From assembly GCF_027594425.1 (NCBI RefSeq), contig NZ_CP115159.1, positions 3,061,001 through 3,125,000 of the forward strand: a DNA stretch of 64,000 nt, in the 5' to 3' direction. A program made the translations under genes and the position numbers. Of this stretch, positions 9,218-17,897 are shown piece by piece (position 1 is the first letter of the stretch; each line of letters starts with the position of its first letter). The notes beneath the pieces are model-generated. The model made no database searches. It had not been told where the DNA came from and saw only the letters and a program-made list of their open reading frames with translations. The stretch comes from Zunongwangia sp. HGR-M22. GTDB lineage: Bacteria > Bacteroidota > Bacteroidia > Flavobacteriales > Flavobacteriaceae.

Positions 9218-9261
9218 CAAAAACAAACTCTTAGCGTCATACCTTTATAAATTGATTTTCT

Positions 9262-9966
9262 ATGAGCAAGAAGGTTATCGAAATTAGAAATATTATTCGA
9301 AATTTCCCTTTAGGACAGGAAGTTGTAAAAGTGCTTAAAGGTATCGATCTGGATATCGATCGCGGTGAATATGTAGCATTCATGGGACCCTCTGGTTCAG
9401 GGAAATCAACTTTAATGAACTTATTGGGATGCTTAGATACACCAACCGGTGGTTCTTATATCTTGAACGGAAAAGATGTTAGCCAAATGACCGATAGCGA
9501 ACTTGCCGAAGTTCGTAATAAAGAAATTGGTTTCGTTTTTCAGACTTTTAATTTACTTCCACGAACAACTGCTTTAGATAATGTTGCACTTCCTATGATC
9601 TACGCCGGTGCCTCAAAAGCCGATCGCAAAAAAAGAGCCGAAGAGGTTTTAACCGATGTTGGTCTTGGTGATCGTATGGATCATAAACCTAATCAGCTTT
9701 CAGGAGGGCAACGACAACGTGTGGCTGTAGGTAGAGCTTTGGTAAATAAACCTTCGATTATTCTTGCAGATGAGCCTACAGGAAACCTGGATTCCAAAAC
9801 TTCTGTTGAGATTATGAGTCTTTTTGATGCTATCCATGCCGCAGGAAATACCGTAATTCTTGTTACTCACGAAGAAGATATTGCAGAACATGCACATAGG
9901 GTAATTAGACTTCGTGATGGGGTAATTGAAAGTGATACCAGGAAAGAAGTAGTAAGTAGTAAGTAG
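9262..9966 (+). CDS. ABC transporter ATP-binding protein (LolD/MacB type)
   Basis: ATPase of 234 residues from the MacB/LolD/FtsE group. It has Walker [10 protein letters not shown], signature [15 protein letters not shown] and Walker [13 protein letters not shown]. The H-loop is [11 protein letters not shown]. Family members drive FtsX-type permeases in lipoprotein release, efflux or cell division, but no permease gene is adjacent, so the partner must be encoded elsewhere. The last codons (EVVSSK) come from a short AGTAGTA-type repeat spanning the stop. Function beyond ATPase subunit is not resolvable. Confidence 0.88.
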   Translation: MSKKVIEIRNIIRNFPLGQEVVKVLKGIDLDIDRGEYVAFMGPSGSGKSTLMNLLGCLDTPTGGSYILNGKDVSQMTDSELAEVRNKEIGFVFQTFNLLPRTTALDNVALPMIYAGASKADRKKRAEEVLTDVGLGDRMDHKPNQLSGGQRQRVAVGRALVNKPSIILADEPTGNLDSKTSVEIMSLFDAIHAAGNTVILVTHEEDIAEHAHRVIRLRDGVIESDTRKEVVSSK

Positions 9967-10137
9967 TGAAAATATATAAATTCGAAGCTAAAACTATTTA
10001 TTTATCTAAAATCTTAAATTTTGAATGTTTTATTTCAAAATATTCTCAGATTATTTTAGCTGAAGAATTTTTGTTTTTTTTCTTCTTAAAGCATTTATTT
10101 CAACTAAAGAAAATTTGTAGTTGATCACTAACAGTCA

Positions 10138-10165
10138 TTTGCTTTCCATAAAAATCATAACTTTG
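10138..10165 (+). promoter_or_regulatory. Bacteroidota promoter (TTTG, 16 bp, TAACTTTG)
   Basis: A -33-like TTTG at 10138-10141 and a good -7 box TAACTTTG at 10158-10165 lie 27 bp ahead of the GTG of the 57-residue membrane protein. The spacer is slightly short for the family consensus. Confidence 0.6.
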
Positions 10166-10191
10166 CAGTCTTAACCTAGAATCTTAAGCTT

Positions 10192-10365
10192 GTGTTTCAA
10201 TTAGATCAAGAATCTTATATTTATCTCGTTATCATAGCCATTGGTTTGCTTGTATTCTCGATGGGCGCCAAACAACGCAAAAAAAGACGAAACGAAAACA
10301 CCGACTTCCGTAGAAGATATCAGGATCGCAAAAAAGAAGAAGAAAAAGATAGAACTACTAAATAA
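10192..10365 (+). CDS. Small single-pass membrane protein, 57 aa
   Basis: A GTG-initiated frame, below usual ORF length cut-offs, translates to MFQLDQESYIYLVIIAIGLL followed by VFSMGAKQRKKRRNEN and a highly charged tail rich in Lys, Arg and Glu. There is one N-terminal transmembrane helix (about 8-24), then a basic cytoplasmic tail. A good promoter lies just upstream, and the cobalamin adenosyltransferase gene starts 60 bp downstream on the same strand, so the two may be co-transcribed. Function is unknown; coding is supported by promoter position and protein architecture, not by a known domain. Confidence 0.6.
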   Translation: MFQLDQESYIYLVIIAIGLLVFSMGAKQRKKRRNENTDFRRRYQDRKKEEEKDRTTK

Positions 10366-10425
10366 GCTACACTATTTACTTTTGTAACTTCGCTCTCCTA
10401 TTTGTTCTTCTGAAAAAAATACTGA

Positions 10426-10998
10426 ATGAAAATTTATACTAAAACTGGCGATAAAGGAACAACCGCATTATTTGGAGGTACTCGTGTTCCAAAACATCAT
10501 ATTCGTATCGAAAGTTATGGTACCGTAGACGAACTTAACGCCCATATTGGTCTTATAAGAGATCAAAAAATTGATAAAATTACTGCGGAAGTTTTACTGG
10601 ATATTCAGCATAAACTTTTTACCATTGGTTCAATTCTCGCAACAGATCCCGAAAAAGCAACCCTGAAAAACGGAAAATCTCGTCTTAATATTCCCAGAAT
10701 TTCTGAAGAGGATATTCATCTCTTAGAAACTGAAATGGATAGAATGAATGAGGAACTTCCCGAAATGACGCATTTTGTGCTACCGGGCGGGCATCAAAGC
10801 GTGTCATTCTGTCACATAGCCAGATGCGTTTGCAGGCGTGCAGAACGCTTAAGTACAGCACTCTACAACGAAGAAGTTTTTGATGAAGAAGTTTTAAAAT
10901 ACTTAAACCGACTGTCTGACTACCTCTTTGTGCTGGCACGACTATTGACTAAACAACTGCAAGCTGAAGAAATTAAATGGATTCCAGAAAAATCTTAA
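10426..10998 (+). CDS. Cob(I)alamin adenosyltransferase (PduO type)
   Basis: Transfers adenosyl from ATP to cob(I)alamin to make coenzyme B12. The 190 residues open with MKIYTKTGDKGTTALFGG, the ATP-binding loop of the PduO family. It also has SYGTVDELNAHIGL, RCVCRRAER (the phosphate and cobalamin-facing helix) and YLNRLSDYLFVLARLL. Length is normal. Adenosylcobalamin is the cofactor of methylmalonyl-CoA mutase, and the mutase chaperone gene meaB is also in this window (20427), although the mutase itself is not. No cobalamin riboswitch is visible upstream. Confidence 0.92.
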   Translation: MKIYTKTGDKGTTALFGGTRVPKHHIRIESYGTVDELNAHIGLIRDQKIDKITAEVLLDIQHKLFTIGSILATDPEKATLKNGKSRLNIPRISEEDIHLLETEMDRMNEELPEMTHFVLPGGHQSVSFCHIARCVCRRAERLSTALYNEEVFDEEVLKYLNRLSDYLFVLARLLTKQLQAEEIKWIPEKS

Positions 10999-11098
10999 GA
11001 AATCGGTAAATTAAAAATCCGTAAATCGTCTTTTTCGCTGCATTTTAGTTCTTTCACCTATGTTCTTAATAATATTGAATAAAAATTAGACTTTTTTC

Positions 11099-11128
11099 TT
11101 GGGAATTTCAGTAAAAAAATTATTTTTG
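11099..11128 (+). promoter_or_regulatory. Bacteroidota promoter (TTG, 19 bp, TATTTTTG)
   Basis: TTG at 11099-11101 and TATTTTTG at 11121-11128 are separated by 19 bp, the ideal spacing for this phylum. The DUF2795 gene starts 25 bp further on. Confidence 0.7.
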
Positions 11129-11153
11129 CAGAAATTAAAAACCCGATTAACTA

Positions 11154-11375
11154 ATGTACTGGACTTTAGAATTAGCATCTTATCTTAGTGATGCACCATG
11201 GCCGGCAACCAAAGATGAGTTAATTGATTATGCCATTAGAACAGGAGCACCACTAGAAGTTGTGGAAAACCTTCAGGCCATAGAAGATGAAGGTGACTCT
11301 TATGATTCTATCGAAGAAATATGGCCCGACTATCCAACAGATGAAGATTATCTGTGGAACGAAGATGAATATTAA
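11154..11375 (+). CDS. DUF2795 family small acidic protein
   Basis: A 73-residue protein beginning MYWTLELASYLSDAPWPATK and ending in a strongly acidic tail (WPDYPTDEDYLWNEDEY). The segment WPATKDELIDYAIRTGAPLEVVENLQ is the DUF2795 core. The acidic C-terminus is a hallmark of the Bacteroidota version, which I recall as commonly located next to secA. The function is not established. It has its own promoter and is separated from secA by a terminator, so it appears to be independently transcribed. Confidence 0.85.
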   Translation: MYWTLELASYLSDAPWPATKDELIDYAIRTGAPLEVVENLQAIEDEGDSYDSIEEIWPDYPTDEDYLWNEDEY

Positions 11376-11400
11376 ATTACATTTATACCTATAAAGTTAA

Positions 11401-11431
11401 AAGTCTCATTATTTAATGAGGCTTTTTTTTT
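11401..11431 (+). terminator. Rho-independent terminator
   Basis: The stem AAGTCTCATT (11401-11410) pairs with AATGAGGCTT (11415-11424) with one G-U pair and a 4-base loop. A run of nine T ends at 11431. Confidence 0.9.
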
Positions 11432-11434
11432 GCG

Positions 11435-11442
11435 TATATTTG
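11435..11442 (+). promoter_or_regulatory. -7 promoter element of secA (TATATTTG)
   Basis: TATATTTG sits 22 bp before the secA ATG and directly after the terminator of the preceding gene. The -33 region overlaps the terminator stem, and no clear TTG is visible. Confidence 0.55.
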
Positions 11443-11464
11443 AACCCCTAATAATAGGAAAACT

Positions 11465-14400
11465 ATGAGTTTTTTAGAATCTGTATTAAAAGTATTTGTT
11501 GGCGACAAATCCAAAAAGGATGTCAAAGAAATACAACCAATAGTAAATAAAATTAAAGCGCTTGAGGCCGATTTTGAGGCATTAACTTTAGATGAGCTTC
11601 GCGCTAAAACTACTCAGTTTAAATCAACAATAGCAGATGCTTTAAAAGATGTAAATCAACAGATTGAAAATCTTGAAAAAGAAGCAGATACTTCTGATGA
11701 TATCACGCGTAAAGAAGATATTTATGCTGAAATCGACGGATTAAAAGATAAATCTTACGAAATATCAGAAGGTGTTCTTAATGAAATTTTACCGGAAGCT
11801 TTTGCAACGGTTAAAGAAACTGCGAAACGCTTTGCTAATAATGAGACTTTAGAGGTTACTGCCTCTGCTTACGATCGTGAAATTTCTGCAGAGAAAGATT
11901 ATGTAAATCTTCAGGACGATAAAGCGATATGGAACAATTCCTGGGATGCGGCCGGTAAACCGGTAACCTGGGATATGATTCACTACGATGTACAGCTAAT
12001 TGGTGGTGTTGCTATGCACCAGGGGAAAATTGCAGAGATGCAAACAGGGGAAGGTAAAACCCTTGTAGCTACTCTTCCTGTTTATCTTAACGCGCTTACC
12101 GGTAACGGGGTTCATCTGGTAACTGTAAACGATTATTTAGCAAAACGTGATAGCGCATGGATGGCACCTATTTTCGAATTTCATGGCCTAAGCGTAGATT
12201 GTGTAGATTATCACCGCCCTAATTCTGCTGCGCGTCGAAAAGCATATAATGCAGATATAACCTACGGTACAAATAACGAATTTGGTTTCGATTATCTAAG
12301 GGATAATATGTCTCATGCTCCAGACGATTTGGTGCAACGCCCACACAACTATGCGATTGTCGATGAGGTGGATTCAGTTTTAATAGACGATGCTCGTACG
12401 CCGTTAATTATTTCAGGACCTATTCCTAAAGGAGATGTACACGAATTTGACCAGCTTAAACCAGCAGTTGCTAATATCTTCGAAATTCAGCGTAAAAAGG
12501 CTACCGAGTTTTTACAGGCTGCAAAGAAATTAATTGCTGAAGGCGATCAAAAAGAAGGCGGATTACAACTTTTACGTGCTTATAGAGCGCTTCCGAAGAA
12601 TAAAGCATTAATTAAATATTTGAGTCAGGAGGGTAATAAACAATTACTTCAGAAGACAGAAAATCATTACATGCAGGACAACAACCGCGAAATGCATAAG
12701 GTTGATGCCGAATTGTACTTTACTATTGAAGAAAAAAATAATCAGATCGACCTTACCGATAAAGGTATCGAATATCTTTCTGGTTCTAATGATCCTAACT
12801 TTTTCGTACTACCAGAAATTGGTATGGAAATCGCCAAAATTGAAAAAGAAGATCTTACTAAAGAAGAGGAAGCAGAGAAAAAAGAAGAGCTTTTCCGTGA
12901 CTACAGCGTAAAAAGTGAGCGTATTCATACGCTTCGCCAACTTTTAAAAGCCTATACCCTATTCGAAAAAGATACCGAGTATGTGGTAATGGATAATAAA
13001 GTAAAGATCGTAGACGAGCAGACCGGTCGTATTATGGACGGGCGTCGTTATAGCGACGGTTTACACCAGGCGATAGAAGCAAAAGAAAATGTGAAGATTG
13101 AAGATGCTACGCAAACTTTTGCAACCGTAACGCTTCAAAATTACTTTAGAATGTACCGTAAACTTTCGGGTATGACGGGTACTGCGGTGACTGAAGCAGG
13201 AGAATTCTGGGAGATTTACGAATTAGATGTTGTCGAAATACCAACCAACCGTCCAATTGCCAGAAACGATAAAGACGATCTTGTTTATAAAACAAAACGT
13301 GAAAAATACAATGCAGTTATCGATCACGTTACCGAGCTATCCAGAGCTGGAAGACCAGTGCTTATTGGTACAACTTCCGTAGAAATTTCTGAGCTTTTAA
13401 GTAGAATGCTAAAACTTAGAAATGTTCCGCATAACGTATTAAATGCGAAATTGCATAAAAAAGAAGCCGATATTGTTGCCGAGGCTGGTAAAGGTGGTAT
13501 CGTAACCATCGCAACGAACATGGCCGGTCGTGGTACCGATATTAAACTTTCTAAAGAAGTAAAAGACGCCGGTGGTTTGGCAATTATTGGTACAGAACGT
13601 CACGATTCTCGTCGTGTCGATCGCCAGTTAAGAGGTCGTGCCGGTCGTCAGGGAGATCCAGGTAGTTCTCAGTTCTACGTTTCTTTGGAGGATAATTTAA
13701 TGCGTTTATTTGGATCTGAAAGGATTGCTAAGCTTATGGACCGTATGGGTCTCGAAGAAGGAGAAGTGATCCAACACGGAATGATCTCTAAATCTATTGA
13801 AAGAGCGCAGAAAAAAGTCGAAGAGAATAACTTTGGTATCCGTAAACGTCTATTAGAATATGATGATGTTATGAATGCCCAACGTGAGGTAATCTATAAA
13901 CGTCGTTACCATGCCCTATTTGGTGAACGATTACGTGTAGATCTTGCTAATATGATATTCGATATTTCTGAATTAATTTCTGAAACAAATAAACAAGCCA
14001 ACGATTATAAAAATTTCGAATTCGAATTAATTCGTTATTTCTCTATGAGTTCGCCAGTTTCTGAAGCTGACTTCGGAAAAATGAACGCGCAAAAAATAAC
14101 TGCTGAAGTATATAAAGCAGCCTATGAGCATTACCAGGAAAAAACAAAGCATAGTGCAGCTCGTGCTTATCCTGTAATCCAACAAGTTTACGAAGATGAA
14201 ACTAATAATTTCGAAAGAATTTCAGTTCCATTCTCAGACGGACAAAAAACACTTCAGGTAGTCACAAATCTTGAAAAAGCTTACGAAACAAAAGGTGAGC
14301 AGTTAATCAAAGATTTCGAAAAGAATATTACACTTGCCATTATCGATGATGCCTGGAAAACGCATCTTCGAAAAATGGATGAATTGAAACAAAGCGTTCA

Positions 14401-14842
14401 GTTAGCGGTACACGAGCAAAAAGACCCTTTGTTAATTTACAAATTCGAAGCATTCGAACTTTTTAAAGCGATGTTAGAAGATGTGAATCGCGATGTAATT
14501 GGATTCTTGTTTAAAGGAGAAATTCCTGAAGGAAATATGTCTAATATTCACGAAGCACGAAAACGCCGTCAGGAAAAGATTGAAGCTTCTAAAGAAGAAA
14601 TTCAGAATCTTGATGAGCGTGCGGCACAAAGTCGTGCGGCAGGACAAGCTGCTAGTGGCGCACAGCAACCACAACGTCCTCAGGTAACCGAAACTATTAA
14701 ACGTGAACAACCAAAAATTGGTCGTAACGATAAAGTAGTGATTAAACATGTAACCAAAGGTGAAAGCAAAACAGTAAAATTTAAGCAGGCTATTCCGCTA
14801 ATCGAAAGTGGCGAATGGGTTGTCGTTAAAAAAGCGGAATAA
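11465..14842 (+). CDS. secA: Preprotein translocase ATPase SecA
   Basis: Motor of the Sec pathway, 1125 residues. It carries Walker A MQTGEGKT, DEAD-like YAIVDEVDSVLIDDARTPLI, TNNEFGFDYLRDNM, the nucleotide-binding-domain 2 motifs MAGRGTDIKL and QLRGRAGRQGDPGSS, and the scaffold/wing region. It is about 200 residues longer than E. coli SecA. The excess lies in an extended N-terminal region (about 50-110) and an insert around 300-430, both usual for Bacteroidota. The C-terminus (RNDKVVIKHVTKGESKTVKF) lacks the Cys/His zinc-binding tail that contacts SecB. Own promoter and terminator, so it is monocistronic. Confidence 0.97.
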   Translation: MSFLESVLKVFVGDKSKKDVKEIQPIVNKIKALEADFEALTLDELRAKTTQFKSTIADALKDVNQQIENLEKEADTSDDITRKEDIYAEIDGLKDKSYEISEGVLNEILPEAFATVKETAKRFANNETLEVTASAYDREISAEKDYVNLQDDKAIWNNSWDAAGKPVTWDMIHYDVQLIGGVAMHQGKIAEMQTGEGKTLVATLPVYLNALTGNGVHLVTVNDYLAKRDSAWMAPIFEFHGLSVDCVDYHRPNSAARRKAYNADITYGTNNEFGFDYLRDNMSHAPDDLVQRPHNYAIVDEVDSVLIDDARTPLIISGPIPKGDVHEFDQLKPAVANIFEIQRKKATEFLQAAKKLIAEGDQKEGGLQLLRAYRALPKNKALIKYLSQEGNKQLLQKTENHYMQDNNREMHKVDAELYFTIEEKNNQIDLTDKGIEYLSGSNDPNFFVLPEIGMEIAKIEKEDLTKEEEAEKKEELFRDYSVKSERIHTLRQLLKAYTLFEKDTEYVVMDNKVKIVDEQTGRIMDGRRYSDGLHQAIEAKENVKIEDATQTFATVTLQNYFRMYRKLSGMTGTAVTEAGEFWEIYELDVVEIPTNRPIARNDKDDLVYKTKREKYNAVIDHVTELSRAGRPVLIGTTSVEISELLSRMLKLRNVPHNVLNAKLHKKEADIVAEAGKGGIVTIATNMAGRGTDIKLSKEVKDAGGLAIIGTERHDSRRVDRQLRGRAGRQGDPGSSQFYVSLEDNLMRLFGSERIAKLMDRMGLEEGEVIQHGMISKSIERAQKKVEENNFGIRKRLLEYDDVMNAQREVIYKRRYHALFGERLRVDLANMIFDISELISETNKQANDYKNFEFELIRYFSMSSPVSEADFGKMNAQKITAEVYKAAYEHYQEKTKHSAARAYPVIQQVYEDETNNFERISVPFSDGQKTLQVVTNLEKAYETKGEQLIKDFEKNITLAIIDDAWKTHLRKMDELKQSVQLAVHEQKDPLLIYKFEAFELFKAMLEDVNRDVIGFLFKGEIPEGNMSNIHEARKRRQEKIEASKEEIQNLDERAAQSRAAGQAASGAQQPQRPQVTETIKREQPKIGRNDKVVIKHVTKGESKTVKFKQAIPLIESGEWVVVKKAE

Positions 14843-14860
14843 TTTATCTAAAATAGATTA

Positions 14861-14894
14861 AAAAAGCTGTCTTTATCAAAAGGCAGCTTTTTTT
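14861..14894 (+). terminator. Rho-independent terminator of secA
   Basis: A 14-bp stem (AAAAAGCTGTCTTT at 14861-14874 with 14879-14892, one G-U pair, 4-base loop) is followed by T-rich DNA 19 bp after the stop codon. Confidence 0.9.
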
Positions 14895-15247
14895 ATTTCA
14901 TTTTTCGGTATTCGGTTCAATATCCAACATTGTATTATACCGTTTTCAAATCAGCTCATTTTCAAATTAATCCATGAACTAGTAAGTTCAATAGTCCTTT
15001 TTCTGATTCCTGAATCTTGCTTCTCGAATCTCTTTTTTTTACTTCAAATAGCGAACCTAAGGTGCAGTTTGAGGTTGAAAAGTTTAAGGTTCAATTTTTT
15101 TATAGTTTTTACGTGATTCTGTTTATGTCTTAGTGTTTCCTGATTCTTGTGTCTTTTTTCTATAATCTTTAGTCTATTTCATAATCCAACAGCAAGGTTT
15201 AAAACTAAAATTCCATTTTTAGCTTACCAGTCTTAAAAATGCTTTCT
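14895..15247. other. 350-bp low-complexity spacer
   Basis: No coding frame. The plus strand is pyrimidine-rich, with degenerate repeats of GATTC(T/C)TG and TCTTG words (15000-15170) and an AAGGTTCAA/GAGGTTGAA word family (15060-15095). This resembles decayed microsatellite DNA. No stable hairpin beyond the secA terminator was seen. Confidence 0.55.
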
Positions 15248-15255
15248 TATTTTTG
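15248..15255 (+). promoter_or_regulatory. -7 promoter element (TATTTTTG)
   Basis: Matches TAnnTTTG, 23 bp before the ATG of the DUF4199 gene. No clear -33 box was found. Confidence 0.5.
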
Positions 15256-15278
15256 CTGTATTAAAAGGTTTAAGCGCA

Positions 15279-15761
15279 ATGAAAAAATTTAAGGTCGAAG
15301 TAAAATGGGGAATCACTTTTGTGATTGCTCAACTTATCTGGATTGCTTTTGAAAAAGTGATGGGCTGGCACGATGAGCATATCAATGTTCAAGGAGTATA
15401 TTCTTTATTTTTCGCGGTAATTGCTTTTTTAATTTACTATGCAGCCTTAAAGGAAAAGCGTGACAAATATTTTACAAACGAAGATTTTGGATGGCAACAG
15501 GGTTTTATGAGCGGAGTTATACTTACTGGTGTAATTACAATTCTTACTCCTCTTATCCAGTATTTTGCGATTACTGTTATTAGCCCTAATTATCTTCAGA
15601 ATATGATTGCTTTTTCAGAGCAACAAGGCATGACTGTAGAAAATGCCGAGACGATGCATAGCACAAAAATGTATCTATTTATGCAGATTTTTAATGCACT
15701 TGCTATGGGAATCGTGACCGGAGCGATTGTAGCGCTAATTACTAAAAGGAAAGAGAAATAA
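15279..15761 (+). CDS. DUF4199 family membrane protein
   Basis: A 160-residue inner-membrane protein with four predicted helices: about 10-28, 41-57, 73-95 and 130-155. Recognisable family elements are the opening VKWGITFVIAQLIWIAFEK, ALKEKRDKYFTNEDFGWQQGFMSG between helices 2 and 3, and the final IVTGAIVALITKRKE. DUF4199 proteins are common in Bacteroidota and have no known activity. It converges with the M23 peptidase gene, whose stop is only 11 bp away. Function unknown. Confidence 0.82.
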   Translation: MKKFKVEVKWGITFVIAQLIWIAFEKVMGWHDEHINVQGVYSLFFAVIAFLIYYAALKEKRDKYFTNEDFGWQQGFMSGVILTGVITILTPLIQYFAITVISPNYLQNMIAFSEQQGMTVENAETMHSTKMYLFMQIFNALAMGIVTGAIVALITKRKEK

Positions 15762-15772
15762 AGCTTTAAAAA

Positions 15773-16462
15773 CTATATTTTTAGCAACAAATTAGGATCG
15801 GGACAATTCTCCAAATAAAAATCCAGGTCTTTTTTAGAAGCTACACCCGGATAATCTCCACTATTTCCCTGAAGATCTTTAATAAGCTGAAAATGTAAAT
15901 GTGGAGCATAATCACCATTTTCTTCTGCAGCGCCCAGTTCAGCTATTTTTTCTTGAGCTTTAACTTGCTGGCCTACTCTCAGGTTTTCTAATGATTTTCT
16001 GCTTAAGTGCCCGTAAAGTGAGTAAAATACTTCATCTTCAACTGTATGCTTCAAAATAATTGTTGGTCCATAATCTCCAAAATTGGCATTATCCTGAAAG
16101 CTATGGATTTCGCCATCTAAAACTGCTAGCACATCAGTACCTTCCGAAGTCCAGATATCAAGACCAATATGGATATTTCGGTTTAAAAATTCATCTACGT
16201 TTTTATTGAAAAGTTGGCTACGCTGATATAGTTTTCTTACTTCGTTATAACCACCAAAAGCAAGCTTTTTACCAGCCACTTTAAGATTATGATCTATAAA
16301 TACCGAAAAGGCTTCAGAAGAAAGTTGCTCTAATTTTAAAAGTTCCGGGTTATTGGCAGATAGGTCGATGGCAATAAAATCTTCCTGTTTAAGTTCTCCT
16401 CCAACAACTGGAGTAAAACCTGCAGTTAACCCGGAAATATATTCAGCGAAACTTGCTTTCAT
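15773..16462 (-). CDS. M23 family metallopeptidase, apparently without signal peptide
   Basis: LytM/M23-type zinc endopeptidase domain with all metal and catalytic residues visible: HIGLD (HxxxD), YGHLS (third His) and HLHFQ (HxH). The N-terminal 80 residues carry no recognisable signal peptide or membrane helix, which is odd for a peptidoglycan hydrolase. It may be exported unconventionally or act on a cytoplasmic substrate. I chose the ATG at 16462 (MKASFAEYISGL). An upstream in-frame TTG at 16480 falls inside a strong TACATTTG promoter box and is unlikely. It follows the ECF sigma operon but probably has its own transcript. Confidence 0.85.
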   Translation of the reverse strand: MKASFAEYISGLTAGFTPVVGGELKQEDFIAIDLSANNPELLKLEQLSSEAFSVFIDHNLKVAGKKLAFGGYNEVRKLYQRSQLFNKNVDEFLNRNIHIGLDIWTSEGTDVLAVLDGEIHSFQDNANFGDYGPTIILKHTVEDEVFYSLYGHLSRKSLENLRVGQQVKAQEKIAELGAAEENGDYAPHLHFQLIKDLQGNSGDYPGVASKKDLDFYLENCPDPNLLLKI

Positions 16463-16477
16463 AGAGTGCTTTTTCGC

Positions 16478-16508
16478 CAAATGTAATCTTTGTGTCCTAA
16501 TTTAGCAA
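16478..16508 (-). promoter_or_regulatory. Bacteroidota promoter (TTG, 20 bp, TACATTTG) for the M23 gene
   Basis: On the minus strand, TTG at 16508-16506 and TACATTTG at 16485-16478 are 20 bp apart. The ATG at 16462 lies 15 bp beyond. The -33 box is inside the end of the upstream coding region, so this is an internal operon promoter. Confidence 0.65.
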
Positions 16509-17897
16509 CACATCGCTAAATCTTGCTGATATAGAGATTTGTCGATCTACATTAGAACTTTTGTAATATCCTTTTAGAATCTCGTTATCGTAAGACGAAG
16601 TTTTATCTACATTTAATGCTGCTGGATAATCTAAATCACTTTGATTACCGTTATAATTAAACCTAAATGCCGATTGAGGTAATTTTAATCTTAAATCGCT
16701 ATTTTCTAACGTAATATCAAGATTCTTAAAGCTCCCTCCTAAATTTTTGATTGTTAAGTTACCAAAGGTACCAGACAAAATACCCATTTCGTTTAATCTA
16801 TTAATATGTACATCACTACTGTTCGAAATTAATTTTATACTTCTGGCCGTGTTAATATAACAGCTTGGCAAATAGCTTGCATTAAGTACACCGTAATCCC
16901 AATTTGAGATGCTAACCGGTGTGTACGATACTTTTACGTGAGTATCTTTTCCGGTGATTGTATTCGCCTTAAAATTTGCGTGAGATAGTTCTGCAATAAG
17001 ATTATCTGCATTATCCAGTTCTATTTTACCATAGCGTACATTAAGTCTTATTTGAGCATTTTTAGGCGCTTTTATTTTTATGGTCTTATGGGCGTTGGCA
17101 CCTTCTTTATTTCGATTTAAAAAGATCACATTAGGCATTTTTTCACCAGCTTCTTGTTTAGCGGTCATTTTCTCTTCAAAATTCTTCCCCCAGGCTTCCA
17201 TTTTCTTTCCAAAGGATTCTCCCCACTTCTCCATACTGGCTCCAAAAGAATTCCCCCATTCTTCCATGCTTTTCTCAAACTCCTCGCTATTTCCCTCTAC
17301 ATTCTTTTCAAGGTTCGCCGCCCATTTTTCCATTTTCTTCTCAAAGTCTTTTCCAAACTTTTTATCGACCTGCTTTTCATAACGATCTAAATAGGCATCA
17401 CCTTCTTCCTGATAGGCTTGATAATCAAAATTTAAAGCTCCCATATTTGCAAAAAGATCTGGTGGCAAAGGGTTTTCAGAAATATTTTGTAATAAAGGGG
17501 TTACAAGATCATTCATTATTGGCCCCATAATTTCTGGCAATTGCGCCAAGGCATCATTAAGCTCTTCATCATTAATATCTACATTCCAATTAATTTGCAT
17601 GTCAGATTTAGAAGATATCTGTACTTTATTTTTTGATCCCTTAGTGTTAAGCTTCCAGCTATCCATAATTTTGGCAGCTTCATTTTGTGGAACACCACCA
17701 TCAATATAAGCTTCGATCGCTACGGTATTTTTATCCCAATTCTCAATAACAATATTGGTGTTTTTCGCATTTACTTCTACAACAACATCACTATTCACAT
17801 TGTAGTTTCTCTGCATCATATCCTGTGCGATGACGGTGACATGCAAAGTGCATCCCAAAAGGAATAAAAATATATAATTAAGCTTGTGCATTTTCAT
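16497..17897 (-). CDS. Secreted adhesin-like (DUF4097-type) protein with 11-residue helical repeats
   Basis: Exported protein of 466 residues with signal peptide MKMHKLNYIFLFLLGC ending near VIAQ. Two beta-rich parts resemble the DUF4097 putative-adhesin beta-helix: 30-110, with NTNIVIENWDKNTVAIEAY, and 260-466, with strand-turn repeats such as GNLTIKNLGGSFKNLDITL. Between them a long charged helix contains five copies of an 11-residue unit of the form (E/G)xxMExWGxxF (residues 186-240). It overlaps the preceding membrane-protein gene by 20 bp and belongs to an ECF sigma operon, suggesting an envelope-stress or surface role. Function is not known. Confidence 0.72.
   Translation of the reverse strand: MKMHKLNYIFLFLLGCTLHVTVIAQDMMQRNYNVNSDVVVEVNAKNTNIVIENWDKNTVAIEAYIDGGVPQNEAAKIMDSWKLNTKGSKNKVQISSKSDMQINWNVDINDEELNDALAQLPEIMGPIMNDLVTPLLQNISENPLPPDLFANMGALNFDYQAYQEEGDAYLDRYEKQVDKKFGKDFEKKMEKWAANLEKNVEGNSEEFEKSMEEWGNSFGASMEKWGESFGKKMEAWGKNFEEKMTAKQEAGEKMPNVIFLNRNKEGANAHKTIKIKAPKNAQIRLNVRYGKIELDNADNLIAELSHANFKANTITGKDTHVKVSYTPVSISNWDYGVLNASYLPSCYINTARSIKLISNSSDVHINRLNEMGILSGTFGNLTIKNLGGSFKNLDITLENSDLRLKLPQSAFRFNYNGNQSDLDYPAALNVDKTSSYDNEILKGYYKSSNVDRQISISARFSDVLLN
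17163..17342 (-). repeat. 11-residue (hendecad) helical repeat region
   Basis: Encodes residues 186-245 of the adhesin-like protein. Five successive 11-residue units are EKKMEKWAANL, EKNVEGNSEEF, EKSMEEWGNSF, GASMEKWGESF and GKKMEAWGKNF, followed by a partial sixth. Met, Trp and Phe recur at fixed positions, giving an amphipathic 11/3 helix. Confidence 0.85.

Noticed and set aside
10366-10425. Cobalamin riboswitch ahead of the adenosyltransferase gene
   Set aside because: The spacer is 60 bp, far too short, and no conserved B12-box sequence is visible.
14474-14749. Minus-strand frame inside the 3' end of secA
   Set aside because: Fully antisense to conserved SecA sequence with no promoter or recognisable domain.
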